Positions 17,543 to 27,174 of a stretch of DNA of 64,000 nt are shown here, one piece after another. The translations under genes were made by a program, and so were the position numbers. The notes beneath the pieces were generated by a model. The model had not been told where the DNA came from. It ran no database searches and saw nothing but the letters and a program-made list of their open reading frames with translations. Position 1 is the stretch's first letter; each line of letters starts with the position of its first letter. Origin of the DNA: Methyloprofundus sedimenti (GTDB taxonomy: Bacteria > Pseudomonadota > Gammaproteobacteria > Methylococcales > Methylomonadaceae); assembly GCF_002072955.1 (NCBI RefSeq), contig NZ_LPUF01000001.1:28501-92500 (forward strand), read 5' to 3'.

Positions 17543-18636
17543 TGGTCATCGGTATTTTAGGTGCGGGACAATTAGCAAGAATGCTTGCATTGGCTGGCAA
17601 ACCTTTAGGGCTTAAATTTATCTTTTTAGACCCGACACCAAACTCATGCGCGGCTGATTTAGGTAAGCACCTGCTTGGTGACTACACGAACAAAACACTG
17701 CTGACTCAACTCGCAGCAGAAGCGGATATCATCACTTATGAATTTGAAAATGTACCGGTAGAGATTATCGACTATCTTAACCAGAATACCCCTGTTTATC
17801 CGTCTGCAAAAGCTTTGTTGATCGGCCAGGACCGGATAACTGAAAAAACATTTTTACAGGATCTAGACATTGCAACCGCTCCTTATGCCCCCGTATCCAG
17901 CTTAGAGGAACTGCAACAAGCCATGTCTGACATTGGCTATCCAGCCATCCTCAAAACGCGCCGTTTAGGTTATGACGGTAAAGGACAAGTCGTGTTGCAA
18001 AGCACGCAAGATTTAGACAGTGCCTGGGAAGCCATGAAAAATGCACCTGCTGTTGTTGAAGGGTTTGTGCCTTTTGATAGAGAAGTATCGCTTATTGCCA
18101 GTCGAAGTGTCTCCGGGGAAGTTGTTTATTACCCTTTGTCTGAAAACACCCATCACAAAGGCATTTTACGTCTGGCTAAAAACACTCAAAACGATCCTCT
18201 CCAGGCGCAAGCTGAAGGGATCATTAACAGCATATTAACGGCACTTGATTATGTCGGCACTATTGCACTTGAGTTATTTGCAGTAGATGATAAATTAATT
18301 GCTAACGAATTTGCTCCAAGAGTCCATAACTCAGGACACTGGACCATTGAAGGCTCGGAAACCAGTCAGTTTGAAAACCATTTAAGGGCAATCATGGATA
18401 TGCCCTTAGGGACAACAAACTCACTGGGTTATGCAGCCATGCAGAATTTCATTGGCCGCGTACCTGCCAGTAAAAAACTGCTTTCTTTATCTCAGGTGCA
18501 CCTGCATTTATATGATAAAGCAGCTCGCAAAGGTCGCAAACTTGCTCATGCAACAGCAAGAACTGAGTCATTAGAGCATTTTACTGATTTAATTGAATCT
18601 CTCACTGCGCTTGCCAGACAAAGCGATGACTCATAA
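17542..18636 (+). CDS. purK: N5-carboxyaminoimidazole ribonucleotide synthase PurK
   Basis: This 364-residue ATP-grasp enzyme makes N5-CAIR from AIR, bicarbonate and ATP, feeding PurE. It shows the N-terminal nucleotide fold (IGILGAGQLARMLALAG), the ATP-grasp core (PAILKTRRLGYDGKGQ, VVEGFVPFDREVSLI), and the C-terminal metal site (IANEFAPRVHNSGHWT). Length is as usual. It overlaps purE by one base in a two-gene operon. Confidence 0.96.
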   Translation: MVIGILGAGQLARMLALAGKPLGLKFIFLDPTPNSCAADLGKHLLGDYTNKTLLTQLAAEADIITYEFENVPVEIIDYLNQNTPVYPSAKALLIGQDRITEKTFLQDLDIATAPYAPVSSLEELQQAMSDIGYPAILKTRRLGYDGKGQVVLQSTQDLDSAWEAMKNAPAVVEGFVPFDREVSLIASRSVSGEVVYYPLSENTHHKGILRLAKNTQNDPLQAQAEGIINSILTALDYVGTIALELFAVDDKLIANEFAPRVHNSGHWTIEGSETSQFENHLRAIMDMPLGTTNSLGYAAMQNFIGRVPASKKLLSLSQVHLHLYDKAARKGRKLAHATARTESLEHFTDLIESLTALARQSDDS

Positions 18637-18680
18637 AGCAAAATAAAACTTCTTTTAAACCTTTATATAAATACATACTG

Positions 18681-19163
18681 ATGAAAAATACAGAAAACCC
18701 TGTTGTTTCAATCCACTACACATTAACTAACAAAGCAGGCGAACAATTGGACAGCTCTATTGGCGCGGAGCCTTTAAGCTATTTACACGGCGCAGGTAAT
18801 ATTATTCCTGGTCTTGAAAAAGCATTGAGTGAGTCATCAGTGGGTGACAAATTAACTGTGACTATCGAAGCTGAAGATGCTTATGGCGAACGTATCGAAG
18901 AACAGATGCAAACAGTTTCCAGAGAAATGTTTGCCGGCATCGACACTATAGAAGAAGGAATGCAATTTCAGGCAGACTCAAGCAGTGGCCCTGCTATCGT
19001 GACTATTACCAAAGTAGAAGGTGACAATATCACTATTGATGGCAACCACCCATTAGCAGGTGAGCAATTAACCTTCGAGGTGGAAGTCATGGACATTCGC
19101 CCTGCGACTGAGACTGAAATCGAACACGGTCATATTCACGGCGCGGGTTGTAATCACGAATAG
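18681..19163 (+). CDS. slyD: FKBP-type peptidyl-prolyl isomerase SlyD
   Basis: This 160-residue cytoplasmic isomerase and chaperone has an FKBP core (VSIHYTLTNKAGEQLDSS, then PLSYLHGAGNIIPGLEKAL) with an inserted chaperone flap (about 70-125). The short tail EHGHIHGAGCNHE is rich in His and contains one Cys. In SlyD the tail binds nickel and other metals and helps hydrogenase maturation; here it is short, so metal delivery may be reduced. It stands alone 44 bases after purK. Confidence 0.9.
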   Translation: MKNTENPVVSIHYTLTNKAGEQLDSSIGAEPLSYLHGAGNIIPGLEKALSESSVGDKLTVTIEAEDAYGERIEEQMQTVSREMFAGIDTIEEGMQFQADSSSGPAIVTITKVEGDNITIDGNHPLAGEQLTFEVEVMDIRPATETEIEHGHIHGAGCNHE

Positions 19164-19195
19164 TACCTCCTATACTATTCAAACGTCTCGACTGC

Positions 19196-19273
19196 GACTG
19201 TAGGGCGTGGCTTCAGCCCGCAAATTCAACTAGAAATCCTGATAAACGCGGGCCAAAGCCACGCCCTACAGTC
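19196..19273. repeat. REP doublet (REPIN-like palindrome)
   Basis: GACTGTAGGGCGTGGCTTCA begins a 26-base arm at 19196-19221 that pairs, with two differences, with the reverse complement of 19248-19273. The arms are separated by 26 bases. This is the typical layout of two REP sequences in opposite orientation after a coding region. The associated RAYT-type transposase is not in the window. Confidence 0.7.
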
Positions 19274-19335
19274 TATACTTCGCGCGGTGACGGTTGTGGA
19301 TTTTATAACAAGTCGATTTTTGTTGAGAGCAAGGC

Positions 19336-19375
19336 GCTGAAACAGGCGCATAGCTAGCAACGCAACTGTTTCAGC
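19336..19375. repeat. Inverted repeat in the slyD-Nudix spacer
   Basis: GCTGAAACAG (19336-19345) is perfectly complementary in reverse to CTGTTTCAGC (19366-19375) around a 20-base loop that itself contains TAGCTAGC. It lies in the 302-base spacer after the REP doublet. No U-tract follows; function is unknown. Confidence 0.5.
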
Positions 19376-19465
19376 AACGCAGCTATCGGCAAAAAGCGAC
19401 CGCTAGAAAACTGCGATCGTAGCCATGCGAACATAATTTGCATCCAGCTCTATTAAGACAGGCAA

Positions 19466-19936
19466 ATGGATATATTACAATCAGGCATACGCATTACAGT
19501 ACGCGCAGTTATTGTACAAAATGAAGAAATTCTTCTCATCAAAAAGGATAGTCCAGGTCAAGGCGTACGTTATACTTTACCAGGGGGGGCATTAGAATCC
19601 GGTGAAACATTACATCAAGCTGTTATTCGAGAATGTCAGGAAGAGATAAACACCACAGTGAATGCTTTTGACGTACTGCATATAGCAGATTTTTTTATTC
19701 CCAAGCTTAAACCAGAGCCTTATACCCGTCATCAGCTAGAAGTACTCATTCAATGCGAGACGCCAGCTGGTTACCTGCCGAGTTCCGGCTCTGATCCCGA
19801 CAAACACCAGGTTGGCGTAGAATGGCTGCCGCTCAATGAACTCGCGCAGCATAGCATGTCACCCAGATTCTTTACCGATCTGCTGATTAATTTACATAGC
19901 ATGGAGCACAATATTTATGTAGGTTCGGTTACATAG
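19466..19936 (+). CDS. Nudix hydrolase
   Basis: This 156-residue protein has a complete Nudix box GGALESGETLHQAVIRECQ followed by EEI, giving the Gx5Ex7REx2EE metal and pyrophosphate site near residues 38-60. Such enzymes hydrolyse nucleoside diphosphates linked to other groups. The rest of the chain does not point to a substrate. It is monocistronic and converges on ubiD. Confidence 0.88.
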   Translation: MDILQSGIRITVRAVIVQNEEILLIKKDSPGQGVRYTLPGGALESGETLHQAVIRECQEEINTTVNAFDVLHIADFFIPKLKPEPYTRHQLEVLIQCETPAGYLPSSGSDPDKHQVGVEWLPLNELAQHSMSPRFFTDLLINLHSMEHNIYVGSVT

Positions 19937-19962
19937 TTGAGGCATGAAGCCCGCCTCAACTA
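19934..19962. terminator. Hairpin between converging Nudix and ubiD genes
   Basis: TAGTTGAGGC (19934-19943) pairs perfectly with GCCTCAACTA (19953-19962) around a 9-base loop. It starts on the stop codon of the Nudix gene and lies 41 bases beyond the ubiD stop, so it could serve both directions. Confidence 0.5.
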
Positions 19963-20002
19963 CGTCAAAAAGCCAGTTTATGATAATCCAGCATCTACTT
20001 TA

Positions 20003-21469
20003 TTAGCTTATTCCCAGGCTTTCCCACATGTCATCCACTTTTTTCACTACCTCTGCTGACATGGTAATAGTGCGCCCCCATTCGCGCGTGGTTTCACCTG
20101 GCCATTTATTAGTCGCATCAAAACCTACCTTGGAGCCTAAGCCGGATACCGGTGATGCAAAATCCAGATAATCGATCGGGGTATTTTCCAGAATGGTTAA
20201 ATCCCGCGCCGGATCCATACGTGTGGTAATGGCCCAGATGACTTCCTGCCAGTTATGCACATCGACATCCTCATCAACCACAATCACGAATTTAGTATAC
20301 ATAAACTGGCGTAAATAGGACCATGTTCCGAGCATTACGCGTTTGGCATGACCCGCATATTGCTTTTTCATACTGATCACCGCCATTCGATAGGAACACC
20401 CTTCTGGTGGCAAGTAAAAATCAGTAATTTCAGGAAATTGTTTTTGCAGAATCGGTACAAAGACTTCATTTAAAGCCACGCCTAGAACAGCCGGCTCATC
20501 AGGTGGTTTGCCTGTATACGTACTGTGATAAATCGGTGCCTGACGTTGTGTAATGCGCTCTATGGTAAATACCGGAAAACTACCTACTTCATTATAATAA
20601 CCGGTATGATCACCAAACGGCCCTTCGGGTGCCATTTCATCGGGGTAAATAAAACCCTCTAAAACAATCTCGGCACTGGCAGGGACTTGCAAATCATTCG
20701 TCATTGATTTTGCCACTTCCGTTTTACTACCGCGTAATAAACCTGCAAAAGCATATTCTGATAAGCTATCTGGAACTGGCGTGACAGCGGCTAATATAGT
20801 GGCTGGATCAGCCCCCAATGCAACCGAGACAGGAAAGGGCTTGCCGGGGTGAGTTTCTTGCCACTCTTTAAAATCCAGAGCGCCGCCACGATGCGCTAAC
20901 CAACGCATAATCACTTTATTTTTGGCAATCACCTGCAAGCGATAAATACCTAAATTCTGACGTTCTTTATAAGGCCCTTTGGTAATGACCAATGGCCAGG
21001 TAATTAAGGGACCGGCATCGTCCGGCCAGCAGGTTTGTATCGGATACACGCCTAAATCAATCTCATCGCCTATACGGATTAACTCCTGACACGGTGGGTT
21101 TTTTACCAGCTTAGGTGCCATATTCAGCACATTTTTAAATACCGGAATTTTATCCATCGCATCTTTCATGCCTTTGGGTGGCTCAGGCTCTTTTAATTGC
21201 GATAATAACTCACCGACACCACGCAAGGCAGTCACTGAGGTTTCACCCATACCCATTGCGACCCGGTCAGGAGTACCAAATAAATTGGCAAGCACTGGAA
21301 TATTATAGCCTTTGGGATTTTCAAATAATAAGGCGGGCCCGCCTTGCTTTAAGGTGCGGTCACTAATTTCAGTCATTTCCAGCACCGGATCGACTTCCTG
21401 AGTAATTCGCTTCAGCTCACCTTTTTTTTCCAGCTGAGCAATAAAATCCCTTAGATCTTTATATTTCAT
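20003..21469 (-). CDS. ubiD: 3-octaprenyl-4-hydroxybenzoate decarboxylase UbiD
   Basis: This 488-residue enzyme decarboxylates the polyprenyl-hydroxybenzoate intermediate of ubiquinone synthesis using prenylated FMN supplied by UbiX. It has the family start [20 protein letters not shown], the cofactor region ending with [20 protein letters not shown], the catalytic E-R-E region ([12 protein letters not shown]), and [17 protein letters not shown]. Its ATG overlaps the TGA of prlC by four bases, so it is translated as the second gene of a pair. Aryl or other decarboxylases share the fold, but length and sequence fit UbiD proper. Confidence 0.94.
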   Translation of the reverse strand: MKYKDLRDFIAQLEKKGELKRITQEVDPVLEMTEISDRTLKQGGPALLFENPKGYNIPVLANLFGTPDRVAMGMGETSVTALRGVGELLSQLKEPEPPKGMKDAMDKIPVFKNVLNMAPKLVKNPPCQELIRIGDEIDLGVYPIQTCWPDDAGPLITWPLVITKGPYKERQNLGIYRLQVIAKNKVIMRWLAHRGGALDFKEWQETHPGKPFPVSVALGADPATILAAVTPVPDSLSEYAFAGLLRGSKTEVAKSMTNDLQVPASAEIVLEGFIYPDEMAPEGPFGDHTGYYNEVGSFPVFTIERITQRQAPIYHSTYTGKPPDEPAVLGVALNEVFVPILQKQFPEITDFYLPPEGCSYRMAVISMKKQYAGHAKRVMLGTWSYLRQFMYTKFVIVVDEDVDVHNWQEVIWAITTRMDPARDLTILENTPIDYLDFASPVSGLGSKVGFDATNKWPGETTREWGRTITMSAEVVKKVDDMWESLGIS

Positions 21470-23502
21470 GCCAGAATCCCATTATGTCGTAATAAAGCAT
21501 CAATTTTCGGCTCACGCCCTCTGAACTTAACAAATAAGTCCATCGCATCCTCACTACCGCCGGTTTCCAGTATATGCGTCAAAAATGCTTCACCGGTCTT
21601 TTGATCGAATATACCGTTTTCTTCAAATAATGAGTAGGCATCACTGGACAATACTTCCGCCCATTTGTAGCTGTAATACCCAGCGGCATATCCACCCGCA
21701 AAAATATGCGAAAAACTATGTGCAAAACGATTAAAGTCAGGAGGCATCATCACCGATACTTGCTCTCGAATGGCATTGAGTTGTTCATAAATTTTCGCGC
21801 CATGTTCTGGCGAATAGTCCTGATGCATCTTAAAATCAAACAGGCTAAATTCGAGTTGGCGCACCATTATCATGCCTGCCTGAAAATTTTTCGCGGCCAG
21901 CATTTTATTATACAAAGCGTCTGGTAAGGCCTCGCCTGTTTGATAATGGCCTGAGATTAAAGCCAGACCCTCTTTTTCCCAGCACCAGTTTTCCATAAAC
22001 TGGCTAGGCAACTCGACCGCATCCCATTCAACGCCATTAATACCTGATACTCCCAGATAATCCACTTTAGTCAGCATATGCTGTAAACCATGCCCAAATT
22101 CATGAAATAAAGTCAGCACTTCATCATGCGTTAACAGTGCGGGATCAGTCGCTGTGGGCGGGGTAAAATTACAGGTTAAATACGCCACAGGGACCTGAAT
22201 GGTATCGCCTATTTTTTTGCGACCAACACAGTCATCCATCCATGCGCCACCGCGTTTTTTAGGTCGTGCATACAGGTCGATATAAAATTTTCCGCGCAAT
22301 TCTCCTTGCTTATCTTTAATCTGAAAAAAACGCACGTCTTTATGCCAGCAATCAACCCCTTCAACTTCGGTAATATTCAAGCCATAGAGTTTTTCCACCA
22401 CATCGAATAATCCCTGTAACACGCGCGATGCAGGAAAATATTGTTTTACAACTTCCTGCGATAAATCATAGGCAAATTGGCGCATTTTTTCTGAGTAATA
22501 GCCGGTATCCCAGGTATGCAGCCTTGTAATGCCATGCTGTTGTTGAGCAAATTCAGCTAATTCTGCCAGATCTTTATGCGCTTGAGGCAAGGATTTTTCG
22601 GCCAACTCTTCTAAAAAGTCAGTGACTTGCTGAGTTGATTCTGCCATTTTAGTTGCCAGTGACAGCTCGGCATAATTATTAAAGCCTAATAACTGCGCTT
22701 TTTCATGACGCAAGGCGATGGTTTTTTCCATAATATCGCTATTATCCCAATCGCTATTTTCTCCTAGTTCAGATGCGCGAGTGGAAAAGGCTTTATACAT
22801 ATCGGCACGCAACTGCCTGTCATCGGCATAAGTCATCACTGCGATATAGGACGGAAATTGCAAGGTCAATAACCAGCCTTTTTTACCTTCTTGCTCTGCT
22901 GCTTGTTTAGCCTGTTGCAAAGCCGACTCTGGCAAACCGGCAAGATCACTTTTCTTGCTGATTAATTTCTGCCAGGCACTGGTTGCATCCAGCAAGTTTT
23001 CTTCATAGTGACTGGAAAGTTGCGAGAGCTCCAGACTAATTTCCTTGTAGCGAGCCTGTTTTTCTTCATCCAGATCTATACCGGATAGACGAAAGCCGCG
23101 TAAAGCATTTTGAATAATTTTTTGCTGTGCGGGTTGTAACTGTGCATAAGCATCACTGTCTGCAATTGATTGATAAGCCTTAAACAGGCCCACATGCTGA
23201 CCCATTTCAGTTGAATAGGCACTTAATTTTGGTAAGCAGGCATTATAGGCATCGCGCAGTGCATCATTATTCACCACTGAATTCATATGACTAACAGGTG
23301 ACCAGGCCTTATTGATTTTGTCTTCTGCCTCATCTAAAGGCGTTATCAGGTTTTCCCATGTATAGGCATCATTCTCAGCTAAAAGCTGCTCGACCACAGC
23401 TCTTGCTTCCGTTAATAATTGCTCAATGGCTGGCTCAATATGCTCGGGTTTAATTTGTGAAAATAAAGGTAGTTCAGTGTTCTCAAGTAAGGGGTTAGTC
23501 AT
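21466..23502 (-). CDS. prlC: Oligopeptidase A
   Basis: This 678-residue cytoplasmic zinc metallopeptidase of the M3 family degrades short peptides, including cleaved signal peptides. It has the zinc motif [12 protein letters not shown] (HExxH), the third ligand Glu in a following helix (near [18 protein letters not shown]), and the substrate-binding [18 protein letters not shown]. Full length. It leads a coupled pair with ubiD. Confidence 0.95.
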   Translation of the reverse strand: MTNPLLENTELPLFSQIKPEHIEPAIEQLLTEARAVVEQLLAENDAYTWENLITPLDEAEDKINKAWSPVSHMNSVVNNDALRDAYNACLPKLSAYSTEMGQHVGLFKAYQSIADSDAYAQLQPAQQKIIQNALRGFRLSGIDLDEEKQARYKEISLELSQLSSHYEENLLDATSAWQKLISKKSDLAGLPESALQQAKQAAEQEGKKGWLLTLQFPSYIAVMTYADDRQLRADMYKAFSTRASELGENSDWDNSDIMEKTIALRHEKAQLLGFNNYAELSLATKMAESTQQVTDFLEELAEKSLPQAHKDLAELAEFAQQQHGITRLHTWDTGYYSEKMRQFAYDLSQEVVKQYFPASRVLQGLFDVVEKLYGLNITEVEGVDCWHKDVRFFQIKDKQGELRGKFYIDLYARPKKRGGAWMDDCVGRKKIGDTIQVPVAYLTCNFTPPTATDPALLTHDEVLTLFHEFGHGLQHMLTKVDYLGVSGINGVEWDAVELPSQFMENWCWEKEGLALISGHYQTGEALPDALYNKMLAAKNFQAGMIMVRQLEFSLFDFKMHQDYSPEHGAKIYEQLNAIREQVSVMMPPDFNRFAHSFSHIFAGGYAAGYYSYKWAEVLSSDAYSLFEENGIFDQKTGEAFLTHILETGGSEDAMDLFVKFRGREPKIDALLRHNGILA

Positions 23503-24374
23503 TTCTTTTATAGTGTTGTTTCAGTAGAATATTAAGAATTAGTTCAGGTTCAGGAAAATACAGCAATCGTGTCCTTAATCCGTTGATTTGCCTGACGTAA
23601 TAAATTTAACGAAAAATCAGGGCGTAATTTCCCGTTTTTATGTTTTTCATAAGCGGGAATAGTATTTATAGAGTAAATGGTGTGCTTGCTGTGCAGCAAA
23701 ATAAATGTGCAATTTAGCCAGAATAACAATATCAATCAAGTTCTATTACTCACCACTATCATAATGCCAGTCTTCCGAATGATGCGGAATGCTGAATAAA
23801 GAATCAGGTCTATATCATTCATCAAACCTGCCAGTAATGCTTCATCAGAATTAGTCGTACCGGCTTCTTCTGCCAAAAAAAACTTAGACAGGAAACAGCC
23901 GCCAAAAACCTTGCATAACCGCCATAATTTATTCATTATAACAAACAAATAGTTATTTTAGGCTGATGCAGGTCACCGAATTAACTGCTGTCGGTAAATC
24001 TACAAAACTCACTATAACCTGATTACTTTTTACTGCAGAACCTGATAAATAAAGAGGACTGTTGACAAGCCTAATCAATTTATCAGCAATTTATCAGCAA
24101 TTGTTGAGCCTGTTTGAATAATATAGAACTTACGCAAAGACAGAAGATTGAAAATCTGAAATAAGCGTTACAATGAATCCTGCAATCATACTGTTAAACA
24201 AGTAGCTTTGTAGCCTGTAACAATTACTTATCATGTCCGATTGCAGATTTTTTTGGAACTGCACATATGCTAAAATTAAAACAAACATGTGATTCCTTAC
24301 CCCCGTTTTCAGACCTCACTGTAAAGCCAGAACACTTTTCTAAAGGCTGATTTATAATATCATCAGCGGTGAAT
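23503..24374. other. Intergenic region left of the IS3 remnant
   Basis: There are 872 bases with no convincing gene. Two short minus-strand frames (23550-23735 and 23736-23948) lie end to end but have no ribosome binding site or family match, and may be decayed coding matter. A short tandem AATTTATCAGC repeat occurs near 24076-24098. The prlC promoter is expected close to 23503-23550. Confidence 0.4.
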
Positions 24375-25097
24375 ATGAGTAACGAAAACAAGCAACCAAA
24401 ACCCCAGTACACACTTGAATTTAAACAAGATGCGGCAAAGTAGTCTTTAAAAAAATGGATACGAACGACAATAAGCTTGTGGAGATCATTGGGGCGTTTC
24501 TTTACGTCCCCCTTAGTAGCTAGCAAAGCGCAGAAGTGAAAACGATTAAAAAATCATTCCGTCTTAAACTTGAGTACACATAACGAATTGCTTCGAATAA
24601 GTAAAAAAATGAACACTGCGTGTGGAGCGCAAAATATTAACAAAGGCCGCAGCCTATTTTGCGAAAGAGAAAGAAGCCGAAGTTGGCTGGGCGAATAACG
24701 AATATGCACACATCTCGTAGTTTTGCAGATGGTTTTTTGGCGCAGAAAACTAAAGACCGGGCTTACTGTATCATTCGGATCGCGACAGTCAATTTGCAAG
24801 CAAAAAGTATCGTAATCATCTGGAGATTAAAAATATTGAGCAAAATATGAACCGCAAAAGTACAAGCTCGGATAATAGCCCTACAGAATGGTTTTGTCTT
24901 GGCTTAAAGCATAAACAGTTGAATTACGAAAAGTTCAGAACAAAAGAAGCCGCAAAGTTAAGTATCATTGATGTATGACTTTTATAACGGTAAGCAGACA
25001 CACTCTAAATTGGGCTATAAATCACCCTTAGAGTTTTAGCGCTAGTTCCATAAGAAACCGACCGGTCGAAAGTGTCCTGTTTTACTTGACCATTACA
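24375..25097 (+). pseudogene. Decayed IS3-family insertion sequence
   Basis: Fragments of both IS3 transposase frames can be read. OrfA starts at 24375 with MSNENKQPKPQYTLEFKQDA and hits a stop at 24441. A shifted frame then gives GYERQ-stop-ACGDHWGVSL, followed later by KAAAYFAKEKEA. OrfB survives only in part as YHSDRDSQFASKKYRNHLE, NMNRKST, RTKEAAKLSIID and GKQTHSKLGYKSPLEF. These match the DDE region and C-terminus of IS3 transposases, but most of the orfB N-terminus is missing. The right end near 25071-25097 (GTGTCCTGTTTTACTTGACC) looks like an IS3 terminal repeat. The element is inactive. Confidence 0.85.
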
Positions 25098-25466
25098 TTC
25101 GCTTCCTTTGCGCCTTCTGGGAATGGGGAAAATTATCGAACACCTAATGGTGCATTTTCGAACAACTTACGCGTATGGACACAAGATAACTCGGGCGGCA
25201 CTTGAGATTTTAATCCGCGATATCAATAAAAAAGATGACACAAGATATTTCCAGACTGATCTAACCTCTTAATTCATTGCATAAACAGATATCACCCACT
25301 GCTTTACGCAAAAAATACGTCTAGGGCACCACTCCTAGCTGAGTTCAACTATTTGATTTAACTCCACACATACTTATGCCGATAAAGTAAGCATACCATG
25401 CGTGAGATATCAACAATATTGAATAAAGCCAATATCAGCAGAATCTGATATTAAAGTGGCAAATAC
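25098..25466. other. Intergenic region without a recognised gene
   Basis: There are 369 bases between the IS3 remnant and the stop of the 170-residue membrane protein. A short plus-strand frame near 25130-25272 has no recognisable family. No terminator for the copper operon was identified with confidence. Confidence 0.35.
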
Positions 25467-25979
25467 TTACTCCACGATAAGATCTTTTGCATTGAAATCT
25501 CCAATCACGACATCCACTATATTTCCCGATTTAATAAATGTCCCTGGGTTTTTAAAAATGACAAAGTAAACTCGATTGGTTTGCGGGTTTGCGTTTGAAC
25601 GCATAGGCCCAACTTTCGGCGGGCTTGATACCGGAAACTTTCTATTGCTTGATTGATCAAAAATATAAGGTTTGGTTTTACGAATAAAAAGTGGAGCCGC
25701 CTTTATCGGGTCTATGACCCGATAGCGAAAATCTACAATATGATTCGCAGCTGATAACTGGAGACTCTCTATTTTTATACCCCAACGCTCTTCCAGTACG
25801 TGCCTGTCCGATGATATAGATTCTGGCTCGTAGATTGCTGATTTAGATACGAAGTCCAAGGGTAACAAACCTGTGGCTATAACTATAACCCCCATAACAC
25901 TAACCAAGGCCAGCGTAGACATCAACAATTTAAGCAGCAGATTCCTTTTGCCCGGGAATACATACGTATTTTCATTCAT
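25467..25979 (-). CDS. Membrane-anchored hypothetical protein of the multicopper operon
   Basis: I do not recognise this 170-residue protein. It has a basic N-terminus, one membrane anchor (about residues 14-38) and an exported domain of about 130 residues. The domain has a beta-rich look (WGIKIESLQLSAANHIVDFRYRVID and TNRVYFVIFKNPGTFIKSGNIVDVVIGDF, both in part), resembling small periplasmic accessory domains. There are no Cys and few His, so it is unlikely to bind copper by itself. It is the last of four minus-strand genes, 30 bases after the third cupredoxin-type gene, and may anchor or assemble the complex. Confidence 0.6.
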   Translation of the reverse strand: MNENTYVFPGKRNLLLKLLMSTLALVSVMGVIVIATGLLPLDFVSKSAIYEPESISSDRHVLEERWGIKIESLQLSAANHIVDFRYRVIDPIKAAPLFIRKTKPYIFDQSSNRKFPVSSPPKVGPMRSNANPQTNRVYFVIFKNPGTFIKSGNIVDVVIGDFNAKDLIVE

Positions 25980-26009
25980 GAATAGCCCTCACTCTTTTTG
26001 GCTCACTAA

Positions 26010-27155
26010 TTAATCGATGACTCTCACACAGTTCTGGTCAGTATCGTAACTACCTGATGTTTTTGGTGCTCCCCACGGCCATAAACCGCTTCCCGAGCGC
26101 GGTCTCGCACCTACTTCCAGATAGGTAAGCATACCTGACTCTGGATCATTAATATCCATCAGATCCACATTCACATTATTCATTAAACCCAGCTTGCGAT
26201 CGAAGAGAGGGTATCTGTCTCCTGTTCTGGCACTTGATGGAATTTTTAACAAAATATCTTTAGTTTTCATTGCTGTCAACAGTGTTGAATATTGGTCATT
26301 TTTAGAATAATTATAAGCATATCCATCTTCTGCAATCACTTCCCAATTTGGGCCAAGCAGCGTTGGAACTCGCGGCTGCAGTCCCGTGTTAAAAAGTCTG
26401 AGCAACACTGTCTCTCTCCTACGTCCAACAACAAGAGAAGATGCATTACCGCCATTTATTAAGAAATATTTTGGTTTGTAATGTATCGTACTGGGGTAAG
26501 CAGGGGTGCCATAACTTCCGTCAGCTACTGCCTTGTGAAGATCAGGGTCTATCTCTGAAAAAAAGATCATCTGTTCAGCGATATGACGTGTAGTTACTTC
26601 CTTATAGGCTTGTCTAGTGCTTCTATAGTCTTGCTTCACTCCAGCGTATAGTCCCATCTGCACTTGTACCGCTGGATTGCTTCCACTACGTAACATAAAG
26701 GTGCCAGGCCTAGTTTTCCATTCATATGTGCCTATCGTATGGGGTTGAGTTTCTTCCCGGAAAGACGTCACCCTCATTCGACCAGTACTATCAAGATCAT
26801 CACGATGAGGATCTTTACCCGACGTCTGTTCAAGTCCTGGAATCATGAGAGAAACAGGAACACCCAAATCATTGCGTAATTTGATACGCAATACATCCTT
26901 GGTGGACGGAATATTAATTAAAGGACCAGGCGCTGTCGGAATCTCTCCACAATAATTTTCAAGATTTCTATTACTATCTTGAACGAAACCATACATAGTA
27001 ACTATTTCGCCCCCCGGCATGGTTTGCTCAAACTCCCTGGCTGCCAGGTAAGCTGTAAAAGTACTAGCAAATGAGGTTGATATCCTCATACTGAAGACAA
27101 CTATTACAAGCGCAAACAAGGCCATAGCTGTTTTAAAATTCTTTTTACCATTCAT
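26010..27155 (-). CDS. Exported multicopper-oxidase-fold protein without copper ligands
   Basis: This 381-residue protein has a signal peptide (ending near FAS) and two cupredoxin-like domains. The first domain has the frame of a multicopper oxidase (PLINIPSTKDVLRIKLRNDLG, then TYEWKTRPGTFML and MGLYAG). All ligand positions are replaced: VSLMIPGLE stands where HWHG is expected, and LRSGSN where HSH or HCH is expected. The second domain also lacks paired histidines. It is therefore probably a structural or redox-silent partner of the two preceding gene products. The ATG at 27155 has a good AAGGGGAAG site; the longer frame from 27206 overlaps the upstream gene. Confidence 0.75.
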   Translation of the reverse strand: MNGKKNFKTAMALFALVIVVFSMRISTSFASTFTAYLAAREFEQTMPGGEIVTMYGFVQDSNRNLENYCGEIPTAPGPLINIPSTKDVLRIKLRNDLGVPVSLMIPGLEQTSGKDPHRDDLDSTGRMRVTSFREETQPHTIGTYEWKTRPGTFMLRSGSNPAVQVQMGLYAGVKQDYRSTRQAYKEVTTRHIAEQMIFFSEIDPDLHKAVADGSYGTPAYPSTIHYKPKYFLINGGNASSLVVGRRRETVLLRLFNTGLQPRVPTLLGPNWEVIAEDGYAYNYSKNDQYSTLLTAMKTKDILLKIPSSARTGDRYPLFDRKLGLMNNVNVDLMDINDPESGMLTYLEVGARPRSGSGLWPWGAPKTSGSYDTDQNCVRVID

Positions 27156-27174
27156 TTTCTTCCCCTTGCTTACT

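Noticed and set aside
23550..23948. Two adjacent minus-strand frames (61 and 70 codons)
   Set aside because: No ribosome binding site or recognisable domain; possibly decayed coding sequence but not supportable.
24073..24100. Short tandem AATTTATCAGC repeat as a CRISPR or iteron
   Set aside because: Only two copies without spacer structure.
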